Origin: Aureispira sp. CCB-E
GTDB lineage: Bacteria; Bacteroidota; Bacteroidia; Chitinophagales; Saprospiraceae
Reading direction: 5' to 3'
DNA: 64,000 bases
Assembly: GCF_031326345.1 (NCBI RefSeq)
Contig: NZ_CP133671.1
Coordinates: 3,472,001-3,536,000 of the forward strand
Part shown: positions 18,101-27,079 of the stretch, piece by piece
Position numbering within the stretch: position 1 is the first letter of the stretch
Layout: each line of letters opens with the position of its first letter
Position numbers and translations under genes: made by a program
Notes under the pieces: generated by a model
Told to the model about the DNA's origin: nothing
The model's input: only the letters and a program-made list of their open reading frames with translations
The model's database searches: none

Positions 18101-19096
18101 TCAAGCCATTACTTGGCTTTGGCTTGTAATAATCTCTTCTACACGATTGACCATATTAGGAGAACCCATGAAAATAGGTGTTCTTTGGTGCAGTTCGGTT
18201 GCTTCAAGTTCCAGAATACGTTGAGTACCGTTCGTAGAGCATCCACCTGCTTGCTCGATGATAAAAGATAAAGGGTTACACTCGTACAACAAGCGTAGTT
18301 TTCCTTTAGGAGCTGTTGTGGTGGCAGGGTACATAAAAATCCCCCCTTTGATCAAGGTGCGATGAACATCAGCAACCATTGAACCAACATATCTAAACGT
18401 ACAACAATCATCCATGCACTCATCAATAAACTGTTGTACCGAGGCATCAAACCTGTGATAAGCTCCTTGGTTGACAGCGTATATGTTGCCTTTTTGTGGA
18501 ATTTTCATATCGGGGTGCGATAAGCAGAATTCTCCTATCGAAGGATCTAAGGTAAACCCATTTACTCCTTTGCCCGTAGTGTAGACCAACATAGTCGAAG
18601 AACCGTACAAGACATAGCCTGATGCCACTTGCTCTACACCATCTTGTAGAAAGTCGCTCAATTGACAAACACCATCATCCGAAATACGGCGATAGATGGC
18701 GAAGATTGTACCAATAGATACATTCACATCAATATTACTAGAACCATCCAAAGGGTCGAATAAAACGACATATTTGGCATTAATACTAGATTCGATAGGG
18801 ACATAGGTGTTGTTTTCTTCCGAAGCAATGCCACAACATTCGCCACTATTTTGAAGGCAAGAAATCAATAAATTATCTGCCAAAACATCTAGTTTTTGAA
18901 CCTGCTCACCAGAAGCATTAGCAGCTGTGTCGGCATGTCCTGCAATGTCAGCTAAACCTGCTTTGTTAACTTCTCTACTGATTATCTTAGACGCTAGTCC
19001 AATATCTCGAAGTAAACCCGATAGTTCACCAGTTGCAAATGGAAAATCTTTTTGACGTTGGATGATGAATTCATCTAAGGTAATAATCTTATTCAT
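18101..19096 (-). CDS. fbp: Fructose-1,6-bisphosphatase class I
   Basis: 331 residues, the standard size for class I FBPase. It has the metal-binding signature VVLFDPLDGSSNIDVNVS, preceded by CGIASEENN (the first Glu ligands), and the substrate-binding RYVGSMVADVHRTLIKGGIFMYPAT. The C-terminal GKLRLLYECNPLSFIIEQAGG matches the family's sugar-phosphate site. The enzyme removes the 1-phosphate of fructose-1,6-bisphosphate in gluconeogenesis and needs Mg2+. The ATG start lies just before the conserved TLDEFIIQRQKDFPFATGEL. Confidence 0.97.
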   Translation of the reverse strand: MNKIITLDEFIIQRQKDFPFATGELSGLLRDIGLASKIISREVNKAGLADIAGHADTAANASGEQVQKLDVLADNLLISCLQNSGECCGIASEENNTYVPIESSINAKYVVLFDPLDGSSNIDVNVSIGTIFAIYRRISDDGVCQLSDFLQDGVEQVASGYVLYGSSTMLVYTTGKGVNGFTLDPSIGEFCLSHPDMKIPQKGNIYAVNQGAYHRFDASVQQFIDECMDDCCTFRYVGSMVADVHRTLIKGGIFMYPATTTAPKGKLRLLYECNPLSFIIEQAGGCSTNGTQRILELEATELHQRTPIFMGSPNMVNRVEEIITSQSQVMA

Positions 19097-19489
19097 ATCT
19101 GTTGTTTTAATACAAACTTTTGAGGTTAAATAAATGGTTTGTATTGGAGACGTTTATAAGTGGTTTTTTGCAAAAAAATTCTAATGTTTAACACTAGAAA
19201 ATCAAAATCTTATTCTAAATGAACGCATTGTACGTTATTCTATTGCAAATATACGCTTTTTAGTAGCAATATGCTAGCCAATTTTTCAAATTATGACATT
19301 AAAAATGTATCGTACAAAAAAAGGGAGGCTAATAAGAAGTTTTAAATGTAGTTTTTGAAATTGCTTTTTTTCTATTTTTTTAGTAATTTAAAGCGCTATT
19401 TTTTTCTCATTAGAGAGCAAAATAAGCAGTTTTATCTTTTCTTTTAATTGAATAATGAAAGGTATTATTTTCTCTTATAAATCAAAATT
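19097..19489. other. Divergent intergenic region, fbp and a small membrane protein
   Basis: About 390 bases between two divergently transcribed genes, so promoters for both should be here. A TATATTTG (TAnnTTTG type) reads toward fbp at 19253-19246, but no well-spaced -33 TTTG is visible. Long poly-T and poly-A tracts occupy the centre. Confidence 0.45.
19246..19253 (-). promoter_or_regulatory. fbp: Possible Bacteroidota -7 element for fbp
   Basis: On the minus strand this reads TATATTTG, matching the TAnnTTTG consensus used by the Bacteroidota primary sigma factor. It lies about 150 bases before the fbp start. A TTG is present upstream, but the spacing is longer than usual, so support is modest. 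Confidence 0.35.
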
Positions 19490-19921
19490 ATGATTTCAAC
19501 ATCTGTAGCAATAGGTGCTATTATATTGATTATAATAGGAGGACTAATTCAGCCTAGCTTACTACTTTTGGTGGCTATTTATGTAGGGTACGATGTGTGG
19601 GAAAATACGCAAGGGATGAGTCCCCAGAAAACAGTAGAGCAGTTACTTGAGGCAATACAAGCGGAAGATAAAGCAACCGTTCGTGCCTTGGCAAGTGAGA
19701 GTTTAGAAGATGGAATTGATATCTTATTTTCTTCTAGTTCTGGAAATAGAGCTGTTGAAATCAATACATTTTTAGATGATTTAATCGTCCGAGACTGTTT
19801 GGTTCAAAACGACACTTTAGCTACTTGTACTATTTGTATGTCTTCAACAGATATAGATAATTGCAATGGCTTGACCTTGATACGAGAAAATAGACAATGG
19901 GTGGTTAGTTTTGATAAATAA
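19490..19921 (+). CDS. Small membrane-anchored protein, DUF4878/NTF2-like
   Basis: 143 residues. One hydrophobic anchor lies at residues 5-32 (IGAIILIIIGGLIQPSLLLL). Then comes a domain starting SPQKTVEQLLEAIQAEDKATVRALASESL, which looks like the first helices of an NTF2-like/DUF4878 domain, and it ends with LTLIRENRQWVVSFDK, a typical closing strand of that fold. Such proteins are commonly lipoproteins or anchored proteins of unknown role. Two cysteines (CTICMS) lie in the middle. It precedes the two VTT genes on the same strand. Confidence 0.6.
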   Translation: MISTSVAIGAIILIIIGGLIQPSLLLLVAIYVGYDVWENTQGMSPQKTVEQLLEAIQAEDKATVRALASESLEDGIDILFSSSSGNRAVEINTFLDDLIVRDCLVQNDTLATCTICMSSTDIDNCNGLTLIRENRQWVVSFDK

Positions 19922-20047
19922 TCAATTTTTTGATAGAATTAGCTGACGGTACTTAAAATCTAAAAACAGTTGATTAACAAATTAATATAAATAATTTTAC
20001 TTTGAAACTTCAATTTATTCCAAAAATCCCAAAAAGTATTGAGCCGA

Positions 20048-20653
20048 ATGGCTAAGAAAAAAGAACTCGTTTTACGAATTGCATTATTAGCCACGGTTAT
20101 GTTAGGTTTATTAGCTTTGGCAAAATATACTCCTTTGGGAGCCTACTTTAGTGTCGCAAAATTGCAAGAACTCATTCGGGCGGCAGGAAATTGGGGACTT
20201 GTTATTTATTTTTTAGTGTTTTTGGTAGGAACTTTGATGAGCGTACCAGGAGCCGTTTTTTTGGTATTTGCTATCTTAACCTACGGTTACTTTTGGGGGA
20301 TTTTGTTGTCTTTTGGTGCTGCAAATCTATGTGCAATGATTAATTTTTTGTTTGCACGATTTGTAGGAGGGAAAGCCTTGACGGAGATTAAAAATAAAAG
20401 AATTCAAAAAGTGCTTTCGAGAGTAGATACACATCCTATACAAACGATTTGTTGGTTGAGAGTGTTTATGCTACTGTCTCCTGTTGTCAATTATGCAATG
20501 GCATTAACCAATATAAAATCTAGACAGTTTTTTATAGGCAATGCTATAGCAATGATATTCCCTTTTGCGTTTATTATTTTAGGAACCGTTTTTTTTAGAA
20601 GCGCTTTTTTTCAAGAAGTCGTTTTGGTTTGGATTAAATCAGTAATTAGTTGA
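20048..20653 (+). CDS. TVP38/TMEM64 (VTT-domain) membrane protein, first of a tandem pair
   Basis: About 201 residues from the ATG at 20048; an in-frame TTG nine bases earlier is less likely. It has the VTT layout: an N-terminal helix, GLVIYFLVFLVGTLMSVPGAVFLVFAILTYGYFWG (two helices around the conserved VPG), FLFARFVGGKALTEI, and a C-terminal part with RVFMLLSPVVNYAMALTNIKSRQFFIGNAIAM. The LRVxxxxPxxxxNxxxxxTxhxxxxF signature of the family is largely present. VTT proteins include lipid scramblase relatives; the substrate is unknown. The next gene is a paralogue in the same orientation. Confidence 0.88.
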   Translation: MAKKKELVLRIALLATVMLGLLALAKYTPLGAYFSVAKLQELIRAAGNWGLVIYFLVFLVGTLMSVPGAVFLVFAILTYGYFWGILLSFGAANLCAMINFLFARFVGGKALTEIKNKRIQKVLSRVDTHPIQTICWLRVFMLLSPVVNYAMALTNIKSRQFFIGNAIAMIFPFAFIILGTVFFRSAFFQEVVLVWIKSVIS

Positions 20654-20789
20654 CACATTAGTGCGTTTATCAATAGCATCGTATTTGCAATCAATAGCGT
20701 CACAGGTAACAAAGTGTTATTGGCACAAAAGCTAGAGACGACGAATATAGCAAGTTAATTAGCAGACGATTTATCATTAATTATATTCT

Positions 20790-21380
20790 ATGGAGCAAGA
20801 GAAAAAAACTAAAAAGAATACTTTTCTTCGTTTAGGTGCTTTGGTTTTATTTATTATTACATCCATCTTATTAGTCAAGTACACAGCATTAGGTGCTTGG
20901 CTGAGTCTTGAGAGTATGCAGTATATGGTAGAGCAAACGGGCTTTTGGGGGATATTAATATTTATAGCCATTTTTGTAACTTCTGCTATTATGAATATCC
21001 CAGGGACGGCCTTTTTGTTATTGGCCATTATGTTATTTGGATACTGGCAAGGAGCGTTTTTTGCTTATGTTGGGGCTTTATTAGGAGCTTGGGCTACTTT
21101 TGTCTTAGGGCGTACCATGGGAGGCAAAGCTTTGACAGAAATTAAGAATCCTACGGTCAAAAAATTACTAGCAGAAGTAGAAATTCGACCTATTAGAACG
21201 TTAATTGTATTAAGAATTTTAGTTCAATTTTCGCCTTTTGTAGGCTACACTTTGGCTTTGACCAATATCAACCAACGACAATATATGATTGGCAATATCA
21301 TTGGTATTTTGATTCCAACAATTGGATTGAGTATGGGAATGTATTTTTTTGAAGATACGATACGAGCTTTGTTTGGTTAG
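20790..21380 (+). CDS. TVP38/TMEM64 (VTT-domain) membrane protein, second of a tandem pair
   Basis: 196 residues, clearly a paralogue of the preceding gene. Shared blocks include KYTALGAWLSLESMQ versus KYTPLGAYFSVAKLQ, GKALTEIKN, and LRILVQFSPFVGYTLALTNINQRQYMIGN. It has the same four or five membrane helices and VTT motif positions. The two copies are diverged in sequence but keep length and order, which suggests an old duplication. It ends 12 bases from the stop of the convergent membrane protein gene, so there is no room for a separate terminator. Confidence 0.88.
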   Translation: MEQEKKTKKNTFLRLGALVLFIITSILLVKYTALGAWLSLESMQYMVEQTGFWGILIFIAIFVTSAIMNIPGTAFLLLAIMLFGYWQGAFFAYVGALLGAWATFVLGRTMGGKALTEIKNPTVKKLLAEVEIRPIRTLIVLRILVQFSPFVGYTLALTNINQRQYMIGNIIGILIPTIGLSMGMYFFEDTIRALFG

Positions 21381-21392
21381 CACTTGGTTGAA

Positions 21393-22604
21393 TTACCTAT
21401 TTAAGTTTTCTATCCAGTAATATTCTAGACCTAGGTTGCCAGAGCTTACTACAATAAGGACCGAATCGTTTACTTGTACCGATTCATAAAGATATTTTGG
21501 AACAGGAATGTTGTTATTGGTTGCTTGGTGATACCACGAGCTAACTTGGATGGAATGATTTTTTTCCTTTTCTACGTTTTTATTTAATACTGCAACTTTA
21601 AATGCTTTGGTCTCTGAGGTGTCTTTGTAGACATTAAAAAAGGAAATAGTCCCATAATTATAAACTAGGGAGCCAGTTAGTAAAATACAAATTGGAAGCA
21701 ATAAATCCTTTACTTTTTTAAGCTGAAATTCTCTAGAAGCAAGTATGAATAACAAGGTAAATGCGATTGATAAAAGTAAATTATACGATAAAAGTTGATT
21801 GTAATTGACAAAATGAATGTTCAATAGAGAAGGATACAGTGCAACTAGAATACTAGAAAAACTTAAAGGTAGTATAAGATTTGGTTGTACATTTATTTTA
21901 TTATAATCCAAACCAATAGTAACAAGCCCTTTGAAATAGTACAAAACAGACAGACAAATGATAGGGGTTGATAGATTGACTAGAAAAGGATATAAACTGC
22001 TTTTTGAAGAAAAAATACAATAAAAAAATAGTAGTACATTGATGATAGTGACACCATGTAGAATTAGAACGACCTTGTTTGCTTTTTTTAAGTTAGCTTC
22101 CCTCTCAGAAGCACTTTTTCCATACAACTCATTTTGTTCAAACTCTATCCTAGCTGTTTTTAGACGTTGTAACTCTTTTTCTTTTTCTGGGCTTGGGACG
22201 TAATGATCGAGCCAATTAAGGAATAAATCCATATGTTCCAAATAAGAAGAGATAGTAATCCTACTGCCGTCTGTGGTGTTAAGGTAAAGTATTCCTTTTA
22301 AATAAGAATAATGGTTCAATACTTCTAAGGAAGTAGAATTGCTTGTAAATAGACTTCTAATGGTTATCTTCTTAGTGTCAACAATAACACGATAGGACAA
22401 GATATAAGAAAAGTAGAGACCAAAAACAATTGTGAATAAGGCATATAGTCCCACTATTCCTAAGGATAACATTGGCGTTTCATTGCTCCAAATTACATAA
22501 GAAATAAATCCAATTGCTGCTAGAAACGCTACAAGAATGGATTGGATATACGATTTAGAAATTTTAAATGTAAGTGCTCCTAAATTATCTAGATGATTGG
22601 TCAT
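21393..22604 (-). CDS. Multi-pass membrane protein of unknown function
   Basis: 403 residues. Hydrophobic segments appear at about 18-40, 46-72, 180-202, 206-228, 240-262, 268-290 and 298-316, with a final soluble domain of about 85 residues. After the first two helices there is a short beta-rich section (YRVIVDTKKITIRSLF...ILYLNTTDGSRITISSYLEHMD) that looks like a bPH-type domain, then a charged coiled-coil piece (EKEKELQRLKTARIEFEQNELYGKSASEREANLKKA). I do not recognise the family and the role is unknown. It is transcribed alone, towards the VTT genes. Confidence 0.7.
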   Translation of the reverse strand: MTNHLDNLGALTFKISKSYIQSILVAFLAAIGFISYVIWSNETPMLSLGIVGLYALFTIVFGLYFSYILSYRVIVDTKKITIRSLFTSNSTSLEVLNHYSYLKGILYLNTTDGSRITISSYLEHMDLFLNWLDHYVPSPEKEKELQRLKTARIEFEQNELYGKSASEREANLKKANKVVLILHGVTIINVLLFFYCIFSSKSSLYPFLVNLSTPIICLSVLYYFKGLVTIGLDYNKINVQPNLILPLSFSSILVALYPSLLNIHFVNYNQLLSYNLLLSIAFTLLFILASREFQLKKVKDLLLPICILLTGSLVYNYGTISFFNVYKDTSETKAFKVAVLNKNVEKEKNHSIQVSSWYHQATNNNIPVPKYLYESVQVNDSVLIVVSSGNLGLEYYWIENLNR

Positions 22605-22654
22605 TGGTTTTTTATGGGTAATAGTGAATAAAGATTAGTACGTAGACTTTTTGG

Positions 22655-22770
22655 AGAAAACACGCAGTAGTAGTGCAGTTAAACCACACTGATTTGATTA
22701 TGAATAAAATGCATTTTTTGTTCTTTTGTAAAAGAAATGAAAAAATACACGAAGTCTTAGAAACTAAAAA
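22655..22770. repeat. Modular intergenic repeat, diverged copy
   Basis: This contains ACACGCAGTAGTAGTGCAGTT, a variant of the CGCTGCTACTKCGTGG module in reverse orientation, then GATTTGATTATGA, half of the 17-bp inverted repeat seen at 9.4 kb. Next is a hairpin with arms GCATTTTTTGTTC and GAAATGAAAAAATAC. The surrounding gap (22605-23121) shows no other gene. A TATTTTTG at 23005-23012 could serve as the -7 element for the next gene. Confidence 0.55.
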
Positions 22771-23121
22771 ACTACTTTTTAAGAAAAGTTCATTACAAAG
22801 ATAGAGAGTTGGTAAGGAATAAAAGAATTTGCAGCTGATAAGAGGGTAAAATAGCTATATGTATACAAGCAAGGTAGGGTGATTTTTGTTATTAATATTT
22901 TTGATGAGCAAAAAAGTCCTTTGAATAGTTGCATATTAACAAGTCGGATAGAATGAATTTGTAGATTATCCTGTCTATAATAATGATTATTCGAAAAAAA
23001 AATGTATTTTTGTTATCTTATTGTTTAAGTAACTTTTGCAAATTATTGAAAATAAAGTGCATTTTTTGATTTGATTATCACGAGGATATGAATTTTGAAG
23101 AATGAATGCATTTATCATTTT

Positions 23122-24204
23122 ATGACAAGATCTGAATTCACTAGTTTATTAAAAAATCCTAATGAACTCAATACAATGAGTTATGAAGCATTGGATCAAT
23201 TGCTTTTGCAGTTTCCATACTGCAACGGTATCCGTATGCTCTTGCTCAAAAAATATAAAACAGACAAACATATTGCGTTTGAACGACACCTAGCTTTGGC
23301 TTCTATGTATGCTGCTGATCGTAGCAAGTTGTATGATTTTTTAAATACGCCAACAGTAGCTAATGAGAAAACAAAGGTGATAGATATGAAACCTTCAGAT
23401 GATTCTGAAGCGGAAAAAAAAACTCCACTAACGACTGAATTGGCTGATCCACCCCCTATTTACCAGCATAAAGTCTCTGAAAACCCTCCATTTTTAGCAT
23501 TTCAAACTCCATTAACGGCTGAGGATCTGTCGGTTGGATACACTGTTTCGGACGAAAATGAAGAAGAAGAAAACCGTAGTTTGAGCAATATGCCAATAGA
23601 AGAATGGCTGCAAGAGTTTGAACCTCCAAGAATAGATGATAAAAATCCAGCTCTAAAAAAAGGCTTTAAGTTGTCTAGAATTCCAGTGTTTGAAAAAGGG
23701 GTTTTTGATTTTCTAGAAGAAGAAGCTGAACCGAAAGAAAATTCTACTCAACCTACAACACGAAAGGCTAAAACTTCTAAAAAGAAAACACGTAAAAAGA
23801 CCAAAGACGTTTCTTTTGTTCCAAATGCTAAAGAGGAAACTTTAGAAGATACGTTCCCCAAAGTGGAAGTCGATAAGAGCGAGCAAGAGTTAGAATTCCA
23901 GAACTTGGAGCAGATGTATGAAAAAAATGCAGAGTCTGTAGATATCTTTGATTTGTTTTTAACTCAAACGGATGGCTTTCTCAAGAGTATTGGCGATAAA
24001 AAGGAGAGTGATATTGAAAACTCTACAGAGGCTTGGGAAGATGATAGTACTACTGAAAATGAAGAAGTTGCTTCTGAAACTTTGGCTGACTTATTGGCAC
24101 TACAAGGGCAAAAATCTAAGGCAATTAAAATGTATAAGACATTAAGTTTGAAATTTCCTGAAAAAAGTCGTTTATTTGCAGACAAAATAGCAGAACTAGC
24201 TTAA
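23122..24204 (+). CDS. TPR-like protein upstream of secG
   Basis: About 360 residues from the ATG at 23122; a TTG at 23095 is an alternative start. The N-terminal 60 residues are helical (MTRSEFTSLLKNPNELN...LLLQFPYCNGIRMLLLKKY), matching the tetratricopeptide-like protein that often precedes secG in Bacteroidota. The middle is acidic and low in order, with a basic island KAKTSKKKTRKKTK. The C-terminus ends in a single TPR-type helix pair (ETLADLLALQGQKSKAIKMYKTLSLKFPEKSRLFADKI). Its role is unknown. The gene probably shares a transcript with the two secG genes that follow after 61 bases. Confidence 0.8.
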   Translation: MTRSEFTSLLKNPNELNTMSYEALDQLLLQFPYCNGIRMLLLKKYKTDKHIAFERHLALASMYAADRSKLYDFLNTPTVANEKTKVIDMKPSDDSEAEKKTPLTTELADPPPIYQHKVSENPPFLAFQTPLTAEDLSVGYTVSDENEEEENRSLSNMPIEEWLQEFEPPRIDDKNPALKKGFKLSRIPVFEKGVFDFLEEEAEPKENSTQPTTRKAKTSKKKTRKKTKDVSFVPNAKEETLEDTFPKVEVDKSEQELEFQNLEQMYEKNAESVDIFDLFLTQTDGFLKSIGDKKESDIENSTEAWEDDSTTENEEVASETLADLLALQGQKSKAIKMYKTLSLKFPEKSRLFADKIAELA

Positions 24205-24265
24205 ATTGTATAGTATTTGGATAAAAAAGAAACATAACTCCTTTTTTAACTAAAAAAATGCAAAC

Positions 24266-24469
24266 ATGAGTTTATTTTTGTTAATTGCAATAGCTTTGAT
24301 AGCTGCTGTACTAGTTTTTGTTATTTTAATACAAAATCCAAAGACAGGCGCATTGAGCGCTACATTTAATGCCGACCAATTAATAGGTGTTGCTCGATCT
24401 GATAAAATGCTCGAAAAAATCACTTTGGGAATGGCGACATTGATGTTTGCATTGTGTCTCGTGGTCTAA
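24266..24469 (+). CDS. SecG-like protein, short paralogue
   Basis: 67 residues with two membrane helices (about 2-22 and 50-66) joined by a loop with ILIQNPKTGALSATF. This is the SecG pattern hhhhhhLhQxxKGGGLSxxFGG, but with GGG/L changed to TGA/L and no glycine-rich FGGS block. SecG is the non-essential third membrane protein of the SecYEG translocon and assists protein export. Length is shorter than usual and it lacks a C-terminal tail. It is immediately followed by a full-length SecG, so it is probably a duplicated and diverging copy. The helix-ending LCLVV aligns with the LCLVTG of its neighbour. Confidence 0.75.
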   Translation: MSLFLLIAIALIAAVLVFVILIQNPKTGALSATFNADQLIGVARSDKMLEKITLGMATLMFALCLVV

Positions 24470-24502
24470 TTATTCATTAATTTAAGAAAATAATCTACTA
24501 TC

Positions 24503-24856
24503 ATGGTTTTATTACTAACCATACTTATCGCATTCATTTCTGTATTATTGATTCTTGTAATTTTGGTACAGAACCCTAAAGGTGGAGGATTGAGCTCTGC
24601 ATTTGGAGGAAGCCAAGCGGCAAATCAAGTTATGGGAGCTGCAAATTCTGGCGATATGCTAGAAAAAATTACATGGGGTTTAGCTTCATCTTTATTGGCT
24701 TTATGCTTGGTGACAGGTGTATTTTTTAAAGGAGACGGCGCTAGTGGTCCTGTAGGGGAAGAAATTAACACAACAACTACAACAGCTCCTACTGCACCAA
24801 CAGCTCCTGCATCAGTTCCTGGAGGACAAACACTACCACAACAGCCTACTAACTAA
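24503..24856 (+). CDS. secG: Preprotein translocase subunit SecG
   Basis: 117 residues: membrane helix one (2-24), the signature VILVQNPKGGGLSSAFGGSQAANQVMGAANSGDMLEKITW, helix two (about 58-78), then a Pro/Thr/Ala-rich tail. This matches SecG of Bacteroidota, which often carry such tails. It is the export translocon subunit that acts with SecYE. The start is ATG 33 bases after the stop of the short paralogue. A clear terminator hairpin follows 35 bases after the stop, closing the TPR-like/secG/secG unit. Confidence 0.93.
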   Translation: MVLLLTILIAFISVLLILVILVQNPKGGGLSSAFGGSQAANQVMGAANSGDMLEKITWGLASSLLALCLVTGVFFKGDGASGPVGEEINTTTTTAPTAPTAPASVPGGQTLPQQPTN

Positions 24857-24890
24857 TTAGTACGCAGTTGCGTTACAAAATAAAAGATAT

Positions 24891-24923
24891 GAGGTTCGTC
24901 GCAATTAGGGGCGAACCTTTTTT
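24891..24923 (+). terminator. Rho-independent terminator after secG
   Basis: Stem AGGTTCG (24892-24898) pairs with CGAACCT (24912-24918), with a 13-base loop and a following T-run to 24923. It lies 35 bases after the secG stop. Confidence 0.82.
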
Positions 24924-24979
24924 CTATGTCAGCTTATAAGATTTGACCTAAGTCTGACAGAATAAAGAGAGATTGATTT

Positions 24980-24987
24980 TATCTTTG
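24980..24987 (+). promoter_or_regulatory. Bacteroidota-type -7 element (TATCTTTG)
   Basis: TATCTTTGCA at 24980 matches the TAnnTTTG consensus. It lies about 290 bases before the ABC-transporter start and just after the secG terminator. No good -33 TTTG is seen at the usual distance. If it is real, the transcript has a long leader (about 285 bases) that includes a short hairpin GGTCGATTGACC (25012-25023) and a repeat module. Confidence 0.5.
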
Positions 24988-25121
24988 CACCTCAAAATGA
25001 TTGGGTCGATTGACCTTAATTGTTTGAAGCAATACTTCATAAATTTTTTGTTTTTACCAATAGTTAGAATAAAAAATCTACGAGGTACTGTATAAGTAAT
25101 CGTTCAAAAAAAAATAACAAG

Positions 25122-25149
25122 TACCACGCAGTCGCAGCGCAGCTAAAAC
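25122..25149. repeat. Short copy of the GCTGC/CGTGG repeat module
   Basis: ACCACGCAGTCGCAGCGCAG followed by CTAAAACA is the reverse orientation of the module at 9550-9570, with two changes. It lies in the leader of the ABC-transporter gene. Confidence 0.6.
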
Positions 25150-25279
25150 AGCCTTGTTTTTCTTCTTTGATTAGCAGAAAAGCATCCCATTTTTTGTTAT
25201 TATTTTTTCTGACTACTTAGATAAAATTAAAATCACAAATATGTGACTTTTTTATACCTTCTTAATTATATCATAGCAC

Positions 25280-27061
25280 ATGGCTAGACGGAGAAGCGGT
25301 TCAGAAGAGCGTCCCAAAATTAGTAAAGATGGGTGGGCAAAAGCGAAGAAGTTGTTGGCTTATTTGGCACCCTATCGTTTGTCCTTTATCGGAGGGCTTT
25401 TTTTCTTAGTAATTGGTAGTGGTGTATTTATGGTTTTTCCTGCGGCAGCAGGAGAATTGATAGATATTGCTAAAGGCGAGTCAAAATGGGGCTTTACGCT
25501 CAAAGATGTAGGCTTGGTTTTAGCCTCTATTTTAGTATTACAAGCATTAACGTCTTATTTTAGAGTACTGCTTTTTGCGAATGTAAGCGAAAGAGGAATG
25601 GCCGATATACGCAAGGCTTTGTACAACAAGTTAATTACACAACCCACGACTTTTTTTGACCAAAATAGAGTAGGAGAATTGACAAGTCGTAGTACCGCAG
25701 ATGTTCAACAATTACAAGATGTCTTATCAATTACATTGGCAGAGTTGATTCGTCAAATTATAATACTAGTAGTAGGGTTTGTTTATTTGGCATGGATGGC
25801 ACCGCAATTATTGTTGGTGATGATATCTACATTTCCTGTTGTTATTATTATTGCCATGGTATTTGGTCGTTATATTCGAAAATTATCAAGAAAACGCCAA
25901 GATAAATTAGCTGAAACAAGTACTATTTTAGAAGAAACGTTACAGGCTATCTCTGTTGTCAAATCGTTTACCAACGAGTGGTTCGAGCGCAAACGTTATG
26001 GGAAATCAGTAGACGATGTTGTCTCCATTTCACTTAGCTTTGCTCGCATCCGAGGTTTGTTTATTGTTTTTATTATAACGGCTTTATTTGGTGCGATGTT
26101 TTTTGTCTTGTGGTGGGGAGCCACTATGGTAGAAGCTGGAACAATGAAGTCTGGCGAATTGGTTACCTTTATCACCTTGACGGCTATTATAGGAGCAGCT
26201 GTTGCAAGTTTAGGAGACTTTTATACTCAGGTCTTACGAGCGGTAGGTGCTTCAGAGCGTATTATGGAAATTTTGGAAAGCAATTCGGAAATAAATTTGG
26301 ACGAAACGCTACCTGACTTAAAAATACAAGGAAATATAGCGTTTAATCACGTCAAATTTAATTATCCTTCTCGTCCTGATTTAACCATTCTAAATGATGT
26401 TAACCTGCAAATCTGGTCTGGGCAAAAGATAGCTTTGGTAGGAGCCTCTGGTGGTGGAAAGTCAACGATAGTAAAGCTATTGTTGCGGTTTTATGATTTA
26501 AAAGGAGGTAATATTACCATTGATGACAAGCTAATTACGGATTATAACTTATCTCAATTGAGGCAAAATATTGCGATTGTTCCCCAAGATGTCATTTTAT
26601 TTGGAGGGAGTATTCGAGAGAATATTGCTTATGGAAAACAAAATGCCACAGAGGCAGAAATTATAGCTGCAGCAGAACAAGCCAATGCTTGGCAATTCAT
26701 CGATTCATTTCCAGAGGGTTTGGATACAATTGTAGGAGAGAGAGGAGTCCAACTTTCTGGAGGACAGCGCCAACGGGTAGCTATTGCTCGTGCAATTCTC
26801 AAAAATCCTTCTATCTTATTGTTGGATGAGGCGACTTCGGCTTTAGATGCAGAGTCAGAGCGAGTTGTGCAGGATGCTTTAAACAAGTTGATGGAAGGTA
26901 GAACATCTATTATTATTGCACATCGATTAGCGACGGTTCGTGATGTAGATTGTATCTATGTTTTGGAACAGGGCAAAGTAGTTGAACAAGGCAACCATGA
27001 AGAACTTGTTGCAAAAGATAATGGCGTGTACACTCAATTGGCTAAATTGCAGTTTAGTTAA
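25280..27061 (+). CDS. ABC transporter, fused permease and ATPase (MsbA-like exporter)
   Basis: 593 residues with the standard type I exporter half-transporter plan. There are six membrane helices in about 30-315 and an ATP-binding domain in 345-590. Nucleotide-binding motifs are GASGGGKST (Walker A, near 390), the Q-loop in IVPQDVILFGG, LSGGQRQRVAIARA (signature, near 492), ILLLDEATSALD (Walker B), and IIAHRLATV (H-loop). The N-terminus is basic (MARRRSGSEERPKISKDGW). It acts as a homodimer or with an unlinked partner; lipid, peptide or drug export is possible and the substrate cannot be told from sequence. rsmI follows 18 bases later, so the two may be co-transcribed. Confidence 0.94.
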   Translation: MARRRSGSEERPKISKDGWAKAKKLLAYLAPYRLSFIGGLFFLVIGSGVFMVFPAAAGELIDIAKGESKWGFTLKDVGLVLASILVLQALTSYFRVLLFANVSERGMADIRKALYNKLITQPTTFFDQNRVGELTSRSTADVQQLQDVLSITLAELIRQIIILVVGFVYLAWMAPQLLLVMISTFPVVIIIAMVFGRYIRKLSRKRQDKLAETSTILEETLQAISVVKSFTNEWFERKRYGKSVDDVVSISLSFARIRGLFIVFIITALFGAMFFVLWWGATMVEAGTMKSGELVTFITLTAIIGAAVASLGDFYTQVLRAVGASERIMEILESNSEINLDETLPDLKIQGNIAFNHVKFNYPSRPDLTILNDVNLQIWSGQKIALVGASGGGKSTIVKLLLRFYDLKGGNITIDDKLITDYNLSQLRQNIAIVPQDVILFGGSIRENIAYGKQNATEAEIIAAAEQANAWQFIDSFPEGLDTIVGERGVQLSGGQRQRVAIARAILKNPSILLLDEATSALDAESERVVQDALNKLMEGRTSIIIAHRLATVRDVDCIYVLEQGKVVEQGNHEELVAKDNGVYTQLAKLQFS

Positions 27062-27079
27062 GACCTGAAACAAAAATAA

